This document shows, in pieces, positions 18,924 to 26,495 of a stretch of DNA of 40,499 nucleotides (positions within the stretch are counted from its first letter, which is position 1; each line of letters opens with the position of its first letter). A model generated the notes under the pieces. It ran no database searches. It had not been told where the DNA came from and saw only the letters and a program-made list of their open reading frames with translations. The DNA is from Oscillospiraceae bacterium (lineage in GTDB: Bacteria > Bacillota > Clostridia > Oscillospirales > Oscillospiraceae), in assembly GCA_015067925.1 (NCBI GenBank), contig SVLN01000010.1:1-40499 (forward strand), written 5' to 3'. A program made the position numbers and the translations under genes.

Positions 18924-18952
18924 TGGACGAAACATTTTCCTTATGATAGAAT
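18924..18952 (+). promoter_or_regulatory. Candidate promoter of the pentapeptide-repeat gene
   Basis: TGGACG (18924-18929), 17-bp spacer, TAGAAT (18947-18952). The predicted transcription start (~18959) coincides with the first possible start codon, so the message may be leaderless. Confidence 0.5.
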
Positions 18953-18968
18953 AAATCCAGTGATCAAA

Positions 18969-19580
18969 ATGAAACTGCGAGAGCTTTCCATTGAGCAGGA
19001 TTTTCCCCACCTGATCAAAGAAGGTTATGATGTTGAAAATGCGGAGTTCCAGGGCGGCGAGGCCTTTGAGGCAGACCTTTACGGCCTGGGCGTGGATAAC
19101 TGCGTGTTTTCCGGCTGCCGGTTTACCGATTGCAGCTTTGACCATGCCACGGTATCCGATACCAATTTTGTCGGCTGCGACTTAAGTGGCGTGACCTTCC
19201 GGGATGCAGGCCTGAAGAACGTGACCTTCACCAACTGCAAGCTGATGGGCACCATTTTTGTGGATGCGTCCATACAGAACTGCATGTTCTTTGGCTGCAA
19301 CGGCGCTTATGCAAACTTTGCCCGGTCGCTGCTGCGAGGCTGCCAGCTTGTGGAGAATAACTTCAAACAGAGCGTGTTCTCTTCTGTGCGGTTTCAGAAG
19401 TGTATGCTGCAGTCGGATTTCTCCGGTACGGACTTTATGCACGCGGCCCTGCAGGATGTGGATCTGACCGCCTGCCGCATAGATGGCGCGCTGTTTGCGC
19501 CCATGGAGCTGCGCGGATTGCAGGTGACGCGGGATCAGGCGGCGTTCATCGCGGCGATTTTGGGATTAAAGATCAAGTGA
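18969..19580 (+). CDS. Pentapeptide-repeat protein
   Basis: About 203 residues. From about residue 40 to 180 the sequence follows the A(D/N)LXX five-residue pattern of a right-handed quadrilateral beta-helix, for example CRFTDCSFDHATVSDTNFVG, CDLSGVTF and CKLMGTIF. Cys occupies many repeat positions. Family members include topoisomerase-protecting Qnr-like proteins, but most are of unknown function. Neither ATG 18969 nor the in-frame GTG 18960 has an SD. The next small gene starts 10 bases downstream. Confidence 0.85.
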   Translation: MKLRELSIEQDFPHLIKEGYDVENAEFQGGEAFEADLYGLGVDNCVFSGCRFTDCSFDHATVSDTNFVGCDLSGVTFRDAGLKNVTFTNCKLMGTIFVDASIQNCMFFGCNGAYANFARSLLRGCQLVENNFKQSVFSSVRFQKCMLQSDFSGTDFMHAALQDVDLTACRIDGALFAPMELRGLQVTRDQAAFIAAILGLKIK

Positions 19581-19590
19581 GGGAAATGAA

Positions 19591-19821
19591 ATGAATGAAA
19601 TTTATGTGCCCGTGCTGCATTTTTTTGAAAATGGAAACCCCTTTACCGGGAGCTTTGGCCCCTTGCGCTTTTTCCTAAAGCCGGATGCGGAAACCATCAC
19701 CGCCAAGATCTGGCACGGCGTGTTCTGCATGGAGAAGAGCGAAATTGAGCAGGAGCGGCAGTTTCCGCTCACAGCCGAAGGGCGGGAGGAACTCATCGCC
19801 TGGCTGGAAGAAGTCAAATAA
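19591..19821 (+). CDS. Small protein, unknown function
   Basis: A 76-residue protein with no recognised family. It begins MNEIYVPVLHFFENGNPFTGSFGPLRFFLKP and ends in an acidic helix (TAEGREELIAWLEEVK). AGGGAAATG upstream is an acceptable SD. Its position 10 bases after the pentapeptide gene and before a shared terminator supports a real gene. It looks soluble. Confidence 0.7.
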   Translation: MNEIYVPVLHFFENGNPFTGSFGPLRFFLKPDAETITAKIWHGVFCMEKSEIEQERQFPLTAEGREELIAWLEEVK

Positions 19822-19827
19822 GCAGAA

Positions 19828-19860
19828 AAATCCCCCGACCGGGCGTCGGGGGATTTGTTT
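19828..19860. terminator. Bidirectional terminator
   Basis: AAATCCCCCGAC / GTCGGGGGATTT with loop CGGGC lies between convergent genes. Confidence 0.9.
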
Positions 19861-20690
19861 TAGCCCTTCTGGGAAAGAATGTCGTCCAGGGTGACATCGG
19901 GGTGATGGTACTTGCTGCGGCGGCCGATGGGTTCGGGCTTGGGACGGCCTGCATGGTCAGGTCCGCCGGGCTGCCCGCCGGGAGCGGGGCCGCGGCGGCC
20001 GAAGGATTCAGCGGTGCTCATGTAAATGGCTTCCACAGGACACCAATGGAAGCAAGCCAGACAAGTGGTGCAGTTATCACCGATGATGCTCTTGCCGTCC
20101 ACGATCTTGATGTTGTTCATGGGGCAGATGCTCTCACAGGTGCCACAGCCGATGCAAGTGTCCTCGGCAATGATGCCGCGGAAGTTGCTGGCCACGTCCA
20201 CAGGACGCATGGGGATGATTTCGGAAGTGAAATAGTCTTCCACTTTGCGATCAAGAATATCAGCCAGAGCCTTTGCTACATTTTCGGGCTGGTTCTTCAG
20301 GTGCTCGGCATCCACTTCGGGCGGATTAATGGCGCTGTTGCCGGGCATGGGAACATCACAGCACAGACTCAGCTTCTGACCACGGGTTCTCAGCAGCTGA
20401 TCCAGCTTACCGGTGACAACGCCGCGGCCACCGCGGAACGTGACGCAGGCGAAGATGTAGGCATCGGGATTGAACGTCATCTTGCTGATCATTTCACGAA
20501 CAATATAGGGCATATCGCCGAAATAGATGGGAAAGACAAAACCAACAGCATCTGCCTGCTCGTCGATTCTGTGCAGATTCTTAGTGGCGGCAACCGGGAT
20601 CACGGCACTGTTCTCGATGCCCTGGGCTAGGGCATAGGCAGTGGTCATGGAATTGCCGGTGGCGGAGAAAAAGTAAATGGTTGTGCGCAT
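19860..20690 (-). CDS. EFR1-type flavodoxin-ferredoxin fusion
   Basis: A 276-residue protein. The N-terminal flavodoxin-like fold has the FMN-phosphate loop FSATGNSM (8-15). Two 4Fe-4S motifs follow: C179/C182/C185/C189 (CIGCGTCESICP) and C207/C210/C213/C217 (CTTCLACFHWCP). A Gly/Pro-rich tail ends the protein. It probably shuttles electrons to an unknown partner in the anaerobic cytoplasm. SD GGAGG precedes ATG. A palindrome at the promoter suggests repression. Confidence 0.87.
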   Translation of the reverse strand: MRTTIYFFSATGNSMTTAYALAQGIENSAVIPVAATKNLHRIDEQADAVGFVFPIYFGDMPYIVREMISKMTFNPDAYIFACVTFRGGRGVVTGKLDQLLRTRGQKLSLCCDVPMPGNSAINPPEVDAEHLKNQPENVAKALADILDRKVEDYFTSEIIPMRPVDVASNFRGIIAEDTCIGCGTCESICPMNNIKIVDGKSIIGDNCTTCLACFHWCPVEAIYMSTAESFGRRGPAPGGQPGGPDHAGRPKPEPIGRRSKYHHPDVTLDDILSQKG

Positions 20691-20717
20691 GATATTACCT
20701 CCGATTGTGAACTTGGA

Positions 20718-20731
20718 TTAGCATATGCTTA
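20718..20731. promoter_or_regulatory. Palindromic operator candidate at the EFR1 promoter
   Basis: TTAGCATATGCTTA has a perfect 10-bp core (AGCATATGCT). It sits immediately downstream of the EFR1 -10 box, over the expected transcription start, as a repressor site would. Confidence 0.45.
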
Positions 20732-20759
20732 CTATACATGGGAAATCGTCCGATTGCAA
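20731..20759 (-). promoter_or_regulatory. Promoter of the EFR1 gene
   Basis: On the minus strand: TTGCAA (20759-20754), 17-bp spacer, TATAGT (20736-20731). Confidence 0.7.
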
Positions 20760-20806
20760 TGGACAAGCCGACGTTTTTCTTGTGCAAAACTCTTCTGTTT
20801 GGGGCG

Positions 20807-20835
20807 TTGCAAAGGAAGAGAATATCTGATAGGAT
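20807..20835 (+). promoter_or_regulatory. Candidate promoter of the pseudouridine synthase gene
   Basis: TTGCAA (20807-20812), 17-bp spacer, TAGGAT (20830-20835). The leader would be short (~10 nt). Confidence 0.5.
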
Positions 20836-20851
20836 GAAAGCGGTGAGGAAC

Positions 20852-21484
20852 ATGGAAATTATTTATCAGGATCAGGACATCATTGTTGTGAATAAACCCG
20901 CACGGGTACTCTCCACCGATGAGCCCGGTGGCGTGCCGTCTCTGGCGCGGCAGGAATTGGGCAATCCTGAAGCGGATGTGCGCACGGTCCACCGACTGGA
21001 TCGGGTGGTGAGTGGCCTGATGGTGCTTGCCCGCAATGCCACGGCTGCTTCGGAGCTTTCACGACAGATTCGCGAAAATGAGTTTCAAAAAGAGTATTTG
21101 GCCGTGGTGCACGGCATTCCCACGCCGCCGGAAGGACAGCTGCGCGATCTTCTCTACCGCGACAAGGCCAGACGCATGACCATGGTGGCGCAGGAGCCCG
21201 GCAAGGGCGTCCAGGAAGCGGTACTGGACTACTGGAGCCTGCACACCGCGGAGGAGATGACTCGGGTGCGGGTGCTGCTGCACACCGGCAGAACCCATCA
21301 GATCCGGGTGCAGTTTGCCAGCCGCGGCCTGAGCCTGGTGGGTGAGCGCAAGTACGCCGAGCGCAACGATCCCTGCGAAATCGCCCTGTTTTCCAGCTGC
21401 CTGGCCTTTACACATCCCTCAACGGGGGAGAAGCTGCACTTTACCCTGCAGCCGCCGGAGGTTTTTCCCTGGACACAGGTATAA
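20852..21484 (+). CDS. RluA-family RNA pseudouridine synthase
   Basis: 210 residues. The catalytic Asp is in VHRLDRVVSGLMVLAR (D50). The family boxes IIVVNKPARVLS and TGRTHQIRVQFASRGLSLVGERKY are present. It isomerises uridine in rRNA or tRNA; the target site is unknown. It lacks an S4 domain. ATG 20852 follows GGTGAGGAA; an earlier in-frame ATG at 20738 lies upstream of the promoter. Confidence 0.92.
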   Translation: MEIIYQDQDIIVVNKPARVLSTDEPGGVPSLARQELGNPEADVRTVHRLDRVVSGLMVLARNATAASELSRQIRENEFQKEYLAVVHGIPTPPEGQLRDLLYRDKARRMTMVAQEPGKGVQEAVLDYWSLHTAEEMTRVRVLLHTGRTHQIRVQFASRGLSLVGERKYAERNDPCEIALFSSCLAFTHPSTGEKLHFTLQPPEVFPWTQV

Positions 21485-21485
21485 A

Positions 21486-21517
21486 AAGATGCCCTGAAGC
21501 ATCGTGCTTCAGGGCAT
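21486..21517 (-). terminator. Terminator of azlCD
   Basis: ATGCCCTGAAGCA / TGCTTCAGGGCAT with loop TCG, followed on the minus strand by CTTTTTATA. It may also stop the convergent pseudouridine synthase transcript. Confidence 0.85.
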
Positions 21518-21523
21518 TGTCAT

Positions 21524-21832
21524 TTAAAGAACCAAGCTTGCCAGGAACGAGGCGACGCAACTGGCCAGGGCCACGGTGACCAGGCCCTTTTTGAACCAGG
21601 CCAGGATCACGGCAACCGCTACACCCACGGCAGCTGTTGCAAAGGAGCCGGTGGCATAGAAGGCGGAGGGGAAGGTCATGGAAGCCAGAACCGCATAGGG
21701 CACGTAGTACAAAAACGAGCGGATGAAGCGGTTCTCGAATTTCTGACGGAACACCGCCAGGGGCAGCACGCGGATGAGATAAGTCACGCCCGCCATTACC
21801 AGCAGGTAGAGAAGATAACGTGTTACATTCAT
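21524..21832 (-). CDS. azlD: Branched-chain amino acid exporter small subunit AzlD
   Basis: A 102-residue membrane protein with about four helices. MAGVTYLIRVLPLAVF and the FIRSFLYYVPYAVLASMTFPSAFY box are typical of AzlD/LIV-E. It partners AzlC in export of branched-chain amino acids. Its start overlaps the azlC stop. Confidence 0.93.
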   Translation of the reverse strand: MNVTRYLLYLLVMAGVTYLIRVLPLAVFRQKFENRFIRSFLYYVPYAVLASMTFPSAFYATGSFATAAVGVAVAVILAWFKKGLVTVALASCVASFLASLVL

Positions 21833-22527
21833 TGTGCCGCCTCCTCAATGGGAAATACCACCGCACCGAAGACAGAGGCCGCCAGAGCACAGATGATCAC
21901 GCTGAAGCCGAAGGAGATGGTGGGCACGAAGAAGTGAAGCACCAGACTCAGCGCTACCGCCACCGCTACCACGGCGGTGACTTTCAAGGAGTCGCGACAG
22001 GCGGGGACGACCACCGCGATGAACATGCCGTAGATGGCAAGGCTCAGAGCAGCGGTCACAGTTGCGGGCAGCAGCTGTCCTGCCACGGCGCCCAGCAGGG
22101 TGCCCCCAGACCAACCGATCCAGGGCAGGGTACCCAGACCCAGCATGAATGCGGTGGTGAACTCCTTTTCAGCCGAGGCCACGGCAAAGATTTCATCGGT
22201 ATTGAAAAAGGCGATGAGGAATCGCCCTGCGGTGGTGACACTCTTATGTAGTTTCTGAGACAAGGAAAGGCTCATCAGCGCGTAGCGCAGATTGATGATG
22301 AGCTGAGTCATGGCCATTTCCAACAGGGTGGCACTGGAGACCATCAGAGAAAGGCCTGCCACCTGGCCGGCAGAGGTCAGGTTTGTCATGGAGATCAGAA
22401 CGGCCTCCAAGGCCGTCAGTCCGCCGGAGACGGCCGAAATACCAAAGGCAAAGGAAACGGAGAGGTATCCCAATCCAATGGGAAAACCGGCCTTCAGGCC
22501 GCGTAGATACTCGTTGCGTGGCTTCAA
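21829..22527 (-). CDS. azlC: Branched-chain amino acid exporter large subunit AzlC
   Basis: A 232-residue multi-spanning membrane protein. GLKAGFPIGLGYLSVSFAFGISAV and LTSAGQ with NLRYALMSLSL are AzlC hallmarks. The start is chosen at TTG 22527 because GGAGGAA lies 7 bases before it; ATG starts at 22551 and 22560 sit upstream of that SD. No Lrp-type regulator gene is adjacent. Confidence 0.92.
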   Translation of the reverse strand: MKPRNEYLRGLKAGFPIGLGYLSVSFAFGISAVSGGLTALEAVLISMTNLTSAGQVAGLSLMVSSATLLEMAMTQLIINLRYALMSLSLSQKLHKSVTTAGRFLIAFFNTDEIFAVASAEKEFTTAFMLGLGTLPWIGWSGGTLLGAVAGQLLPATVTAALSLAIYGMFIAVVVPACRDSLKVTAVVAVAVALSLVLHFFVPTISFGFSVIICALAASVFGAVVFPIEEAAQ

Positions 22528-22571
22528 TGCAATTCCTCCAGATTCCCGCATGGGAAACAAAAAGTGACTTT

Positions 22572-22600
22572 ATCTTAGTATAAACCGCCGGAGTTTTCAA
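22572..22600 (-). promoter_or_regulatory. Promoter of azlCD
   Basis: On the minus strand: TTGAAA (22600-22595), 17-bp spacer, TAAGAT (22577-22572). Confidence 0.6.
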
Positions 22601-22656
22601 CTGGTGTTTGTGCTAAAAATATACGTGGATTCCGTTCCGCTGCTGTCAAAGAGTAG

Positions 22657-22685
22657 TTGTTTTTTTGTGTTGAATCGGGTATAGT
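22657..22685 (+). promoter_or_regulatory. Promoter of the CvpA-like gene
   Basis: TTGTTT (22657-22662), 17-bp spacer, TATAGT (22680-22685). Confidence 0.65.
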
Positions 22686-22715
22686 GGGAGAAGCCAAAGG
22701 GGAAGGAGGATGCCT

Positions 22716-23381
22716 GTGGCCTTGATTGTTGATGCTCTGATCATCACGGTGGCGGTTTTTTTGATTTTTCACGGTGCAAAGCGGGGCCTGATTTTGAGTT
22801 TGGGCAGCTTCCTGTCGTTGTTGGTGGCCTTTTTTGGAGCCCGGTATGTGGCGGACCTATTGGCGCCGCCTGTCAGCGACTTTCTTGCCGGCTACATAGA
22901 GAACTCTCTTTTTAAGCAGCTTTCAGAATTGGAGCTGCCCGCCGGAGAGGAACTGGCTGCGCTTCTGGATGCCCTGCCGGAGATTGTGAAGAAGTATCTA
23001 CTGAGTCAGGAAACGGCAAATCAGATTGCCGTTACCGTCAGCAATATGCTCGAAGGCTTGCGGGATGATCTGATTTCCGCAGTAGCAAAGAATACCGCCG
23101 GATTGATTGCCGAAGTGGTGGCGGAGACCGTGATTTCCGTGGTGAGCTTTATTGTGCTGCTGGTGGTCTGCTCCTTGGTGACAAGATTCCTGGACGCCGT
23201 GTGCCATCTACCTCTGCTGCGGGAGGCCAATCAGCTCTGCGGCGCCGTGTTCGGCACGGCCCACGCCGCGGTTCTGGTGTTGCTGTTTGCCTGGTTCGTG
23301 GGAAAGACAAACTTCCTGATTTCGGAAGAGCTGCTGGAAGAAACCTATGTGCTCAAACTCCTGGTGGAGTGGATAAGATAA
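22716..23381 (+). CDS. CvpA-family membrane protein
   Basis: About 221 residues. The N-terminal helices VDALIITVAVFLIFHGAKRGLILSLGSFLSLLVAFFGARYVADLLAPPVSD match the CvpA domain, and two further helices lie at ~145-165 and ~180-200. A long amphipathic middle (55-140) separates them. CvpA-type proteins are inner-membrane proteins of unclear role, named after colicin V production. GTG 22716 is preferred because the SD AAGGAGG runs right up to the ATG at 22710, leaving no spacer. Confidence 0.8.
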   Translation: MALIVDALIITVAVFLIFHGAKRGLILSLGSFLSLLVAFFGARYVADLLAPPVSDFLAGYIENSLFKQLSELELPAGEELAALLDALPEIVKKYLLSQETANQIAVTVSNMLEGLRDDLISAVAKNTAGLIAEVVAETVISVVSFIVLLVVCSLVTRFLDAVCHLPLLREANQLCGAVFGTAHAAVLVLLFAWFVGKTNFLISEELLEETYVLKLLVEWIR

Positions 23382-23386
23382 AAAAG

Positions 23387-23415
23387 AAAGGCCTGTTCAT
23401 TCGAACAGGCCTTTT
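23387..23415. terminator. Bidirectional terminator
   Basis: AAAGGCCTGTTC / GAACAGGCCTTT with loop ATTC lies between convergent genes. Confidence 0.9.
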
Positions 23416-23424
23416 CGTATGCGC

Positions 23425-23886
23425 TTAGACGATCAGTAGTTTGCGGGTGTATTTGTTGGTGGCCAGCATGCTGAACACTTCGATGGGGAAGGGCTTGAGC
23501 ATATCCTCATCGGTCTGGGGGCGCGGGGCAAACTTGGCCGGGCCGTAGGAGGCGACGGTGCCGAAGTTGACTTCCACATCGTGGTAGCCCTGGCTCAGGC
23601 CGCCTTCCTTCATGATGCGGATGGTAGCCACATCCAGAATGTGCCAATGGATCTGGCTGATCTTTTCCATCTCGTCAGCGGTGTATTCCACGTCGTTGAT
23701 GATCCAAAGCTGGTTGTCGCGGCCGAAAACTTCGCCGTCGATGACAACATCGCCCACGCGCAGCTGGGAGAGCCAGATGCCCTTGTAGTAGGTGGAACGA
23801 ACACAGACCTCAAAGCCAATGGCGTTGCCGTCGGCGTCATAGATGTTGTGGAAACCTCTGGACTGAATGTTCTGTTTTTCAAGCAT
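23425..23886 (-). CDS. C-glycoside deglycosidase beta-subunit-like protein (DUF6379)
   Basis: A 153-residue, all-beta-looking protein. GNAIGFEVCVRSTYYKGIWLSQLRVGDVVIDGE and LWIINDVEYTADEMEKI match what I recognise as DUF6379, the small subunit of bacterial C-glycoside deglycosidases. It lies 19 bases after the TIM-barrel partner gene and has its own SD (AAGGAGG). Known pairs cleave the C-C bond of 3'-oxidised flavonoid C-glucosides such as puerarin. The substrate here is inferred only. The sugar oxidoreductase that normally acts first is not in the window. Confidence 0.68.
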   Translation of the reverse strand: MLEKQNIQSRGFHNIYDADGNAIGFEVCVRSTYYKGIWLSQLRVGDVVIDGEVFGRDNQLWIINDVEYTADEMEKISQIHWHILDVATIRIMKEGGLSQGYHDVEVNFGTVASYGPAKFAPRPQTDEDMLKPFPIEVFSMLATNKYTRKLLIV

Positions 23887-23905
23887 TGTGGTGACCTCCT
23901 TTCAA

Positions 23906-24790
23906 TCAATAGCCAAGGATGCGCTTCATCATGATGTGCTGACGCTTCAGCTGCTCGGAAACGAAGCCGGGCTCATCCTTGCGCGGGCCTTCGTACTCGG
24001 AGAGCAGATAGCCGTCCCAGCCGGCATCGACGAATTCCTTGATGATCTCGGCGTAGGGGATGGTAGTCTCTTCGAAGTTCTCGCTCATGTTGTTGAACTT
24101 GGCGTGGCAGGCATGGATGTAGGGCATCAGAGCGCGCAGTTCGTGCGGATAGCTGCAGGGGCCATCCTCGGGGATGCCGGGGATCTTAAAGGAGCCTTCC
24201 GGCCATGCGTTCTGGAAGGTACCAAAGTCGATGTTCAGGCCAAAGTGCTTGGTCTGGTACTTGTCGATGAATTCCACATACTCCTGCACCATCTTGGAAG
24301 ACAGGGCGGTGGGCTGATGGATCTCAGGGCACATGCAGACGTTGTAGCGCTCCGCCAGATCCAGAGCGCCCAGGATGATCTCACGCCAGTTGCGCACGGG
24401 AGTCAGGACCCAGTCGATGACGCCCAGCTTGGTGCGCAGAACGGTGAAGCCCAGACGGTGGGCCAGGATGATGTCGCGCTTGAGCATGACGAGGGACTCC
24501 TCGGTGCTCAGTTCCATCACGCCGCGATACAGACGGGAGGTGACCCAATGGCCGTACTCCACAGGGGTGATGTTGTATTTGGTGCACAGACGGAACCAGT
24601 TGTCCATCCATTCGTTGGTGGGCTGGGGATAGTTGTCAATGTGGCCGTTGGCCAGGATCTCTACGCCGGTGGCGCCCATATCATACATATCCTTGAAGCA
24701 GTCTTCCAGGTTCATGGTGACGCCCCATTCGCCGGAGTAGCTGTAAATGGATACGCCGCGCTTCGGGCCCTTGATGGCAGGTACGCTCAT
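23906..24790 (-). CDS. Sugar isomerase-like TIM barrel, probable C-glycoside deglycosidase alpha subunit
   Basis: A 294-residue xylose-isomerase-like TIM barrel. Probable metal ligands are E156 (CPEIHQP), D188 (LNIDFGTF), H229 (CHAKFNN) and a Glu in LSEYEG (E265/E267). On its own it would be called sugar phosphate isomerase/epimerase. Pairing with the DUF6379 gene points to the catalytic subunit of a C-glycoside deglycosidase. SD AAGGAGG precedes ATG. A strong promoter with an operator-like spacer lies upstream. Confidence 0.7.
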   Translation of the reverse strand: MSVPAIKGPKRGVSIYSYSGEWGVTMNLEDCFKDMYDMGATGVEILANGHIDNYPQPTNEWMDNWFRLCTKYNITPVEYGHWVTSRLYRGVMELSTEESLVMLKRDIILAHRLGFTVLRTKLGVIDWVLTPVRNWREIILGALDLAERYNVCMCPEIHQPTALSSKMVQEYVEFIDKYQTKHFGLNIDFGTFQNAWPEGSFKIPGIPEDGPCSYPHELRALMPYIHACHAKFNNMSENFEETTIPYAEIIKEFVDAGWDGYLLSEYEGPRKDEPGFVSEQLKRQHIMMKRILGY

Positions 24791-24834
24791 TGTTGTTTTC
24801 CTCCTTAAATATCATTGTGGGGTAGCTTAATTGT

Positions 24835-24864
24835 AGTATACAACCAAAACGCTTTCCTTGTCAA
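24835..24864 (-). promoter_or_regulatory. Promoter and LacI-type operator candidate of the deglycosidase pair
   Basis: On the minus strand: TTGACA (24864-24859), 18-bp spacer, TATACT (24840-24835). The spacer contains GGAAAGCGTTTTGG, with the central CG and flanking A/T runs of LacI-family or cre-like operators. Carbohydrate control is inferred. Confidence 0.65.
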
Positions 24865-24887
24865 TGGTTAGCTTGCAAAACAGCATG

Positions 24888-24919
24888 AAAAAACCGGCAC
24901 AGGCTACCCTGTGCCGGTT
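24888..24919 (-). terminator. Terminator of the HAD gene operon
   Basis: AACCGGCACAGG / CCTGTGCCGGTT with a 4-base loop, followed on the minus strand by a run of Ts. Confidence 0.92.
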
Positions 24920-24924
24920 GTAGA

Positions 24925-25737
24925 TTATTCAGCTTCAAAGACTGCGATGCGCAGGAAGTCTGCCACGGCGTCGTGGTTGTTGTCCACCACATGCAGGTGA
25001 GCGGCGGCTTTGACGGCGTCGGTGGCGTTGGCGGGAGCGGCACTCAGGTCTGCCATCTGGATCATGGCCAGGTCGTTGCCGTAGTCGCCGATGGCCAGGG
25101 TCTTTCTGACGCCGGGAATGACCTCGCACAGCTTGCGAAGGGTCAGGCCCTTATTGGCGGGCAGGAATTCGAAGTACTCTCTGCCCGAGCGCTCCACCGT
25201 CAGGCCCCGGGCCAAAAACGGCGTGGGATCGATGGCGTTCTGGATGCGGTCGAGCTTATCACCGTCGGCATCGCAGAAGAGCATCTTCAGCCACGGCTCG
25301 GTGATCTCCTCCGGGGTGGCCATGGTGCGGGGGAACCATTCGTAAGCCAGATACGGGTCACCGATCTGGTTGGGGTTGGTCTCATAGATGGCCTTTTCGG
25401 TGAAGATCTGCACGCACACATCCGGCTCCATGGCAACACCGATGTCGATGACGGGACGCACCAGCTCCTTGTCCAACGGAGCCTTGTACAGGTACTGCTG
25501 GGTATCGAAATCGTAAATGGCGGAGCCATTGAAGAGAATGCACGGGGCATTCACATTGAACAGCGAACGGTAGTAGTCGATGTTGTGGGGGCTTCTGCCG
25601 CTGGCGATGCCGACTCTGCCGCCGCCTTCGATGAAGCGATCCATGGCGTCCAGGTTGCCCTGGGTGATCTTCTTGTCGTCGTTGAGCAGCGTGCCGTCCA
25701 TGTCGACGTACAGATAAAGGCCTTCGTAAGGTTTCAT
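24925..25737 (-). CDS. HAD-superfamily (Cof-type) phosphatase
   Basis: 270 residues. Motif I is YVDMDGTLLNDD (D12, D14), motif II is IASGRS, and motif IV is AIGDYGNDLAMIQMADLSAAPANA. The Cof-type cap lies between motifs II and III. It probably dephosphorylates a sugar phosphate or similar small metabolite. The start is ATG 25737 with SD GGAGGA; its first base overlaps the stop of the upstream acyltransferase. Last gene of a four-gene operon. Confidence 0.9.
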   Translation of the reverse strand: MKPYEGLYLYVDMDGTLLNDDKKITQGNLDAMDRFIEGGGRVGIASGRSPHNIDYYRSLFNVNAPCILFNGSAIYDFDTQQYLYKAPLDKELVRPVIDIGVAMEPDVCVQIFTEKAIYETNPNQIGDPYLAYEWFPRTMATPEEITEPWLKMLFCDADGDKLDRIQNAIDPTPFLARGLTVERSGREYFEFLPANKGLTLRKLCEVIPGVRKTLAIGDYGNDLAMIQMADLSAAPANATDAVKAAAHLHVVDNNHDAVADFLRIAVFEAE

Positions 25738-26471
25738 TAGAATGTCCTCCATAAAACAGCCGCGGCCAGCATCAAAAGGCCGTAGCACACAGGCTGATGT
25801 ACCAGATAAATCAAAAGAGAGTGCCGTCCGCAGAAGCGGAAGAACCGTAGCGGCGCGAAATTGGCGTTGACGCTCGGCAGCAGGGATTTCTTTTCTTTAT
25901 AAAGGGTTCGGCCCAGAACGATACCTTCCATGAACCAGCCCAGGTAGGGCAGCAGGGGGAAGTAATCGCCCGCAGCGAAGCCGGGATAACGGATGCCGAA
26001 CACAAACAGCCAGTGAAGATAACCGGGGGTGTCAAAGACCCTCTGCAGCAGAATGTATCCCGCTACGATCATGATGGCGCCCGTCAACGCGAGGAAGACG
26101 GTGGGGAGCTTTTTGAGCAGGGGATAGATCATCATGGCAAAGCCGAGAAAATGCAGGATGCCGAAAAGGATCTTGGCATCGCTCCCTGCCATGTTCAGGG
26201 CGATCATGCCGTAGATCACGCAGGAGATCAGCAGGCCGCTGCAGAAGACAATGATGCCTCTTCGGAAGCTGCGGCTGCCCAGGGTGGCACAGATGCCGGA
26301 AACCAGAATGAACAGCACGCCACCGTTGTTCTGGATGAATAGGTAAAGAGCGGGCAGCTGCAGATCAAGGCCGGCAAAATACTGCAAATCAAAGATGAAG
26401 TGGATTACAATCACGCAGAGAATACAGAAACCGCGGATGGCGTCCAGTTCCCAGATGCGAGATTTTTGCAT
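25737..26471 (-). CDS. DUF1624 / heparan-alpha-glucosaminide N-acetyltransferase-like membrane protein
   Basis: A 244-residue membrane protein with about seven helices. RIWELDAIRGFCILCVIVIHFIFDL is the DUF1624/acyltransferase-3-like opening with a conserved His in helix 1. GRHSLLIYLVHQPVCYGLL is the closing box. It probably moves an acyl group across or at the membrane onto a glycan. ATG 26471 is chosen because GGAGGA is 7-8 bases upstream. It starts 24 bases after the glycosidase-like copy A. Confidence 0.82.
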   Translation of the reverse strand: MQKSRIWELDAIRGFCILCVIVIHFIFDLQYFAGLDLQLPALYLFIQNNGGVLFILVSGICATLGSRSFRRGIIVFCSGLLISCVIYGMIALNMAGSDAKILFGILHFLGFAMMIYPLLKKLPTVFLALTGAIMIVAGYILLQRVFDTPGYLHWLFVFGIRYPGFAAGDYFPLLPYLGWFMEGIVLGRTLYKEKKSLLPSVNANFAPLRFFRFCGRHSLLIYLVHQPVCYGLLMLAAAVLWRTF

Positions 26472-26495
26472 GGCGGTTCCTCCTTGCATGAGTGA

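Noticed and set aside
23867-24808. A long open frame opposite the deglycosidase alpha gene
   Set aside because: It is the antisense shadow of a high-GC gene and has no recognisable domain. The same holds for the long antisense frames at 13503-15005, 10380-11882 and 26682-29187.
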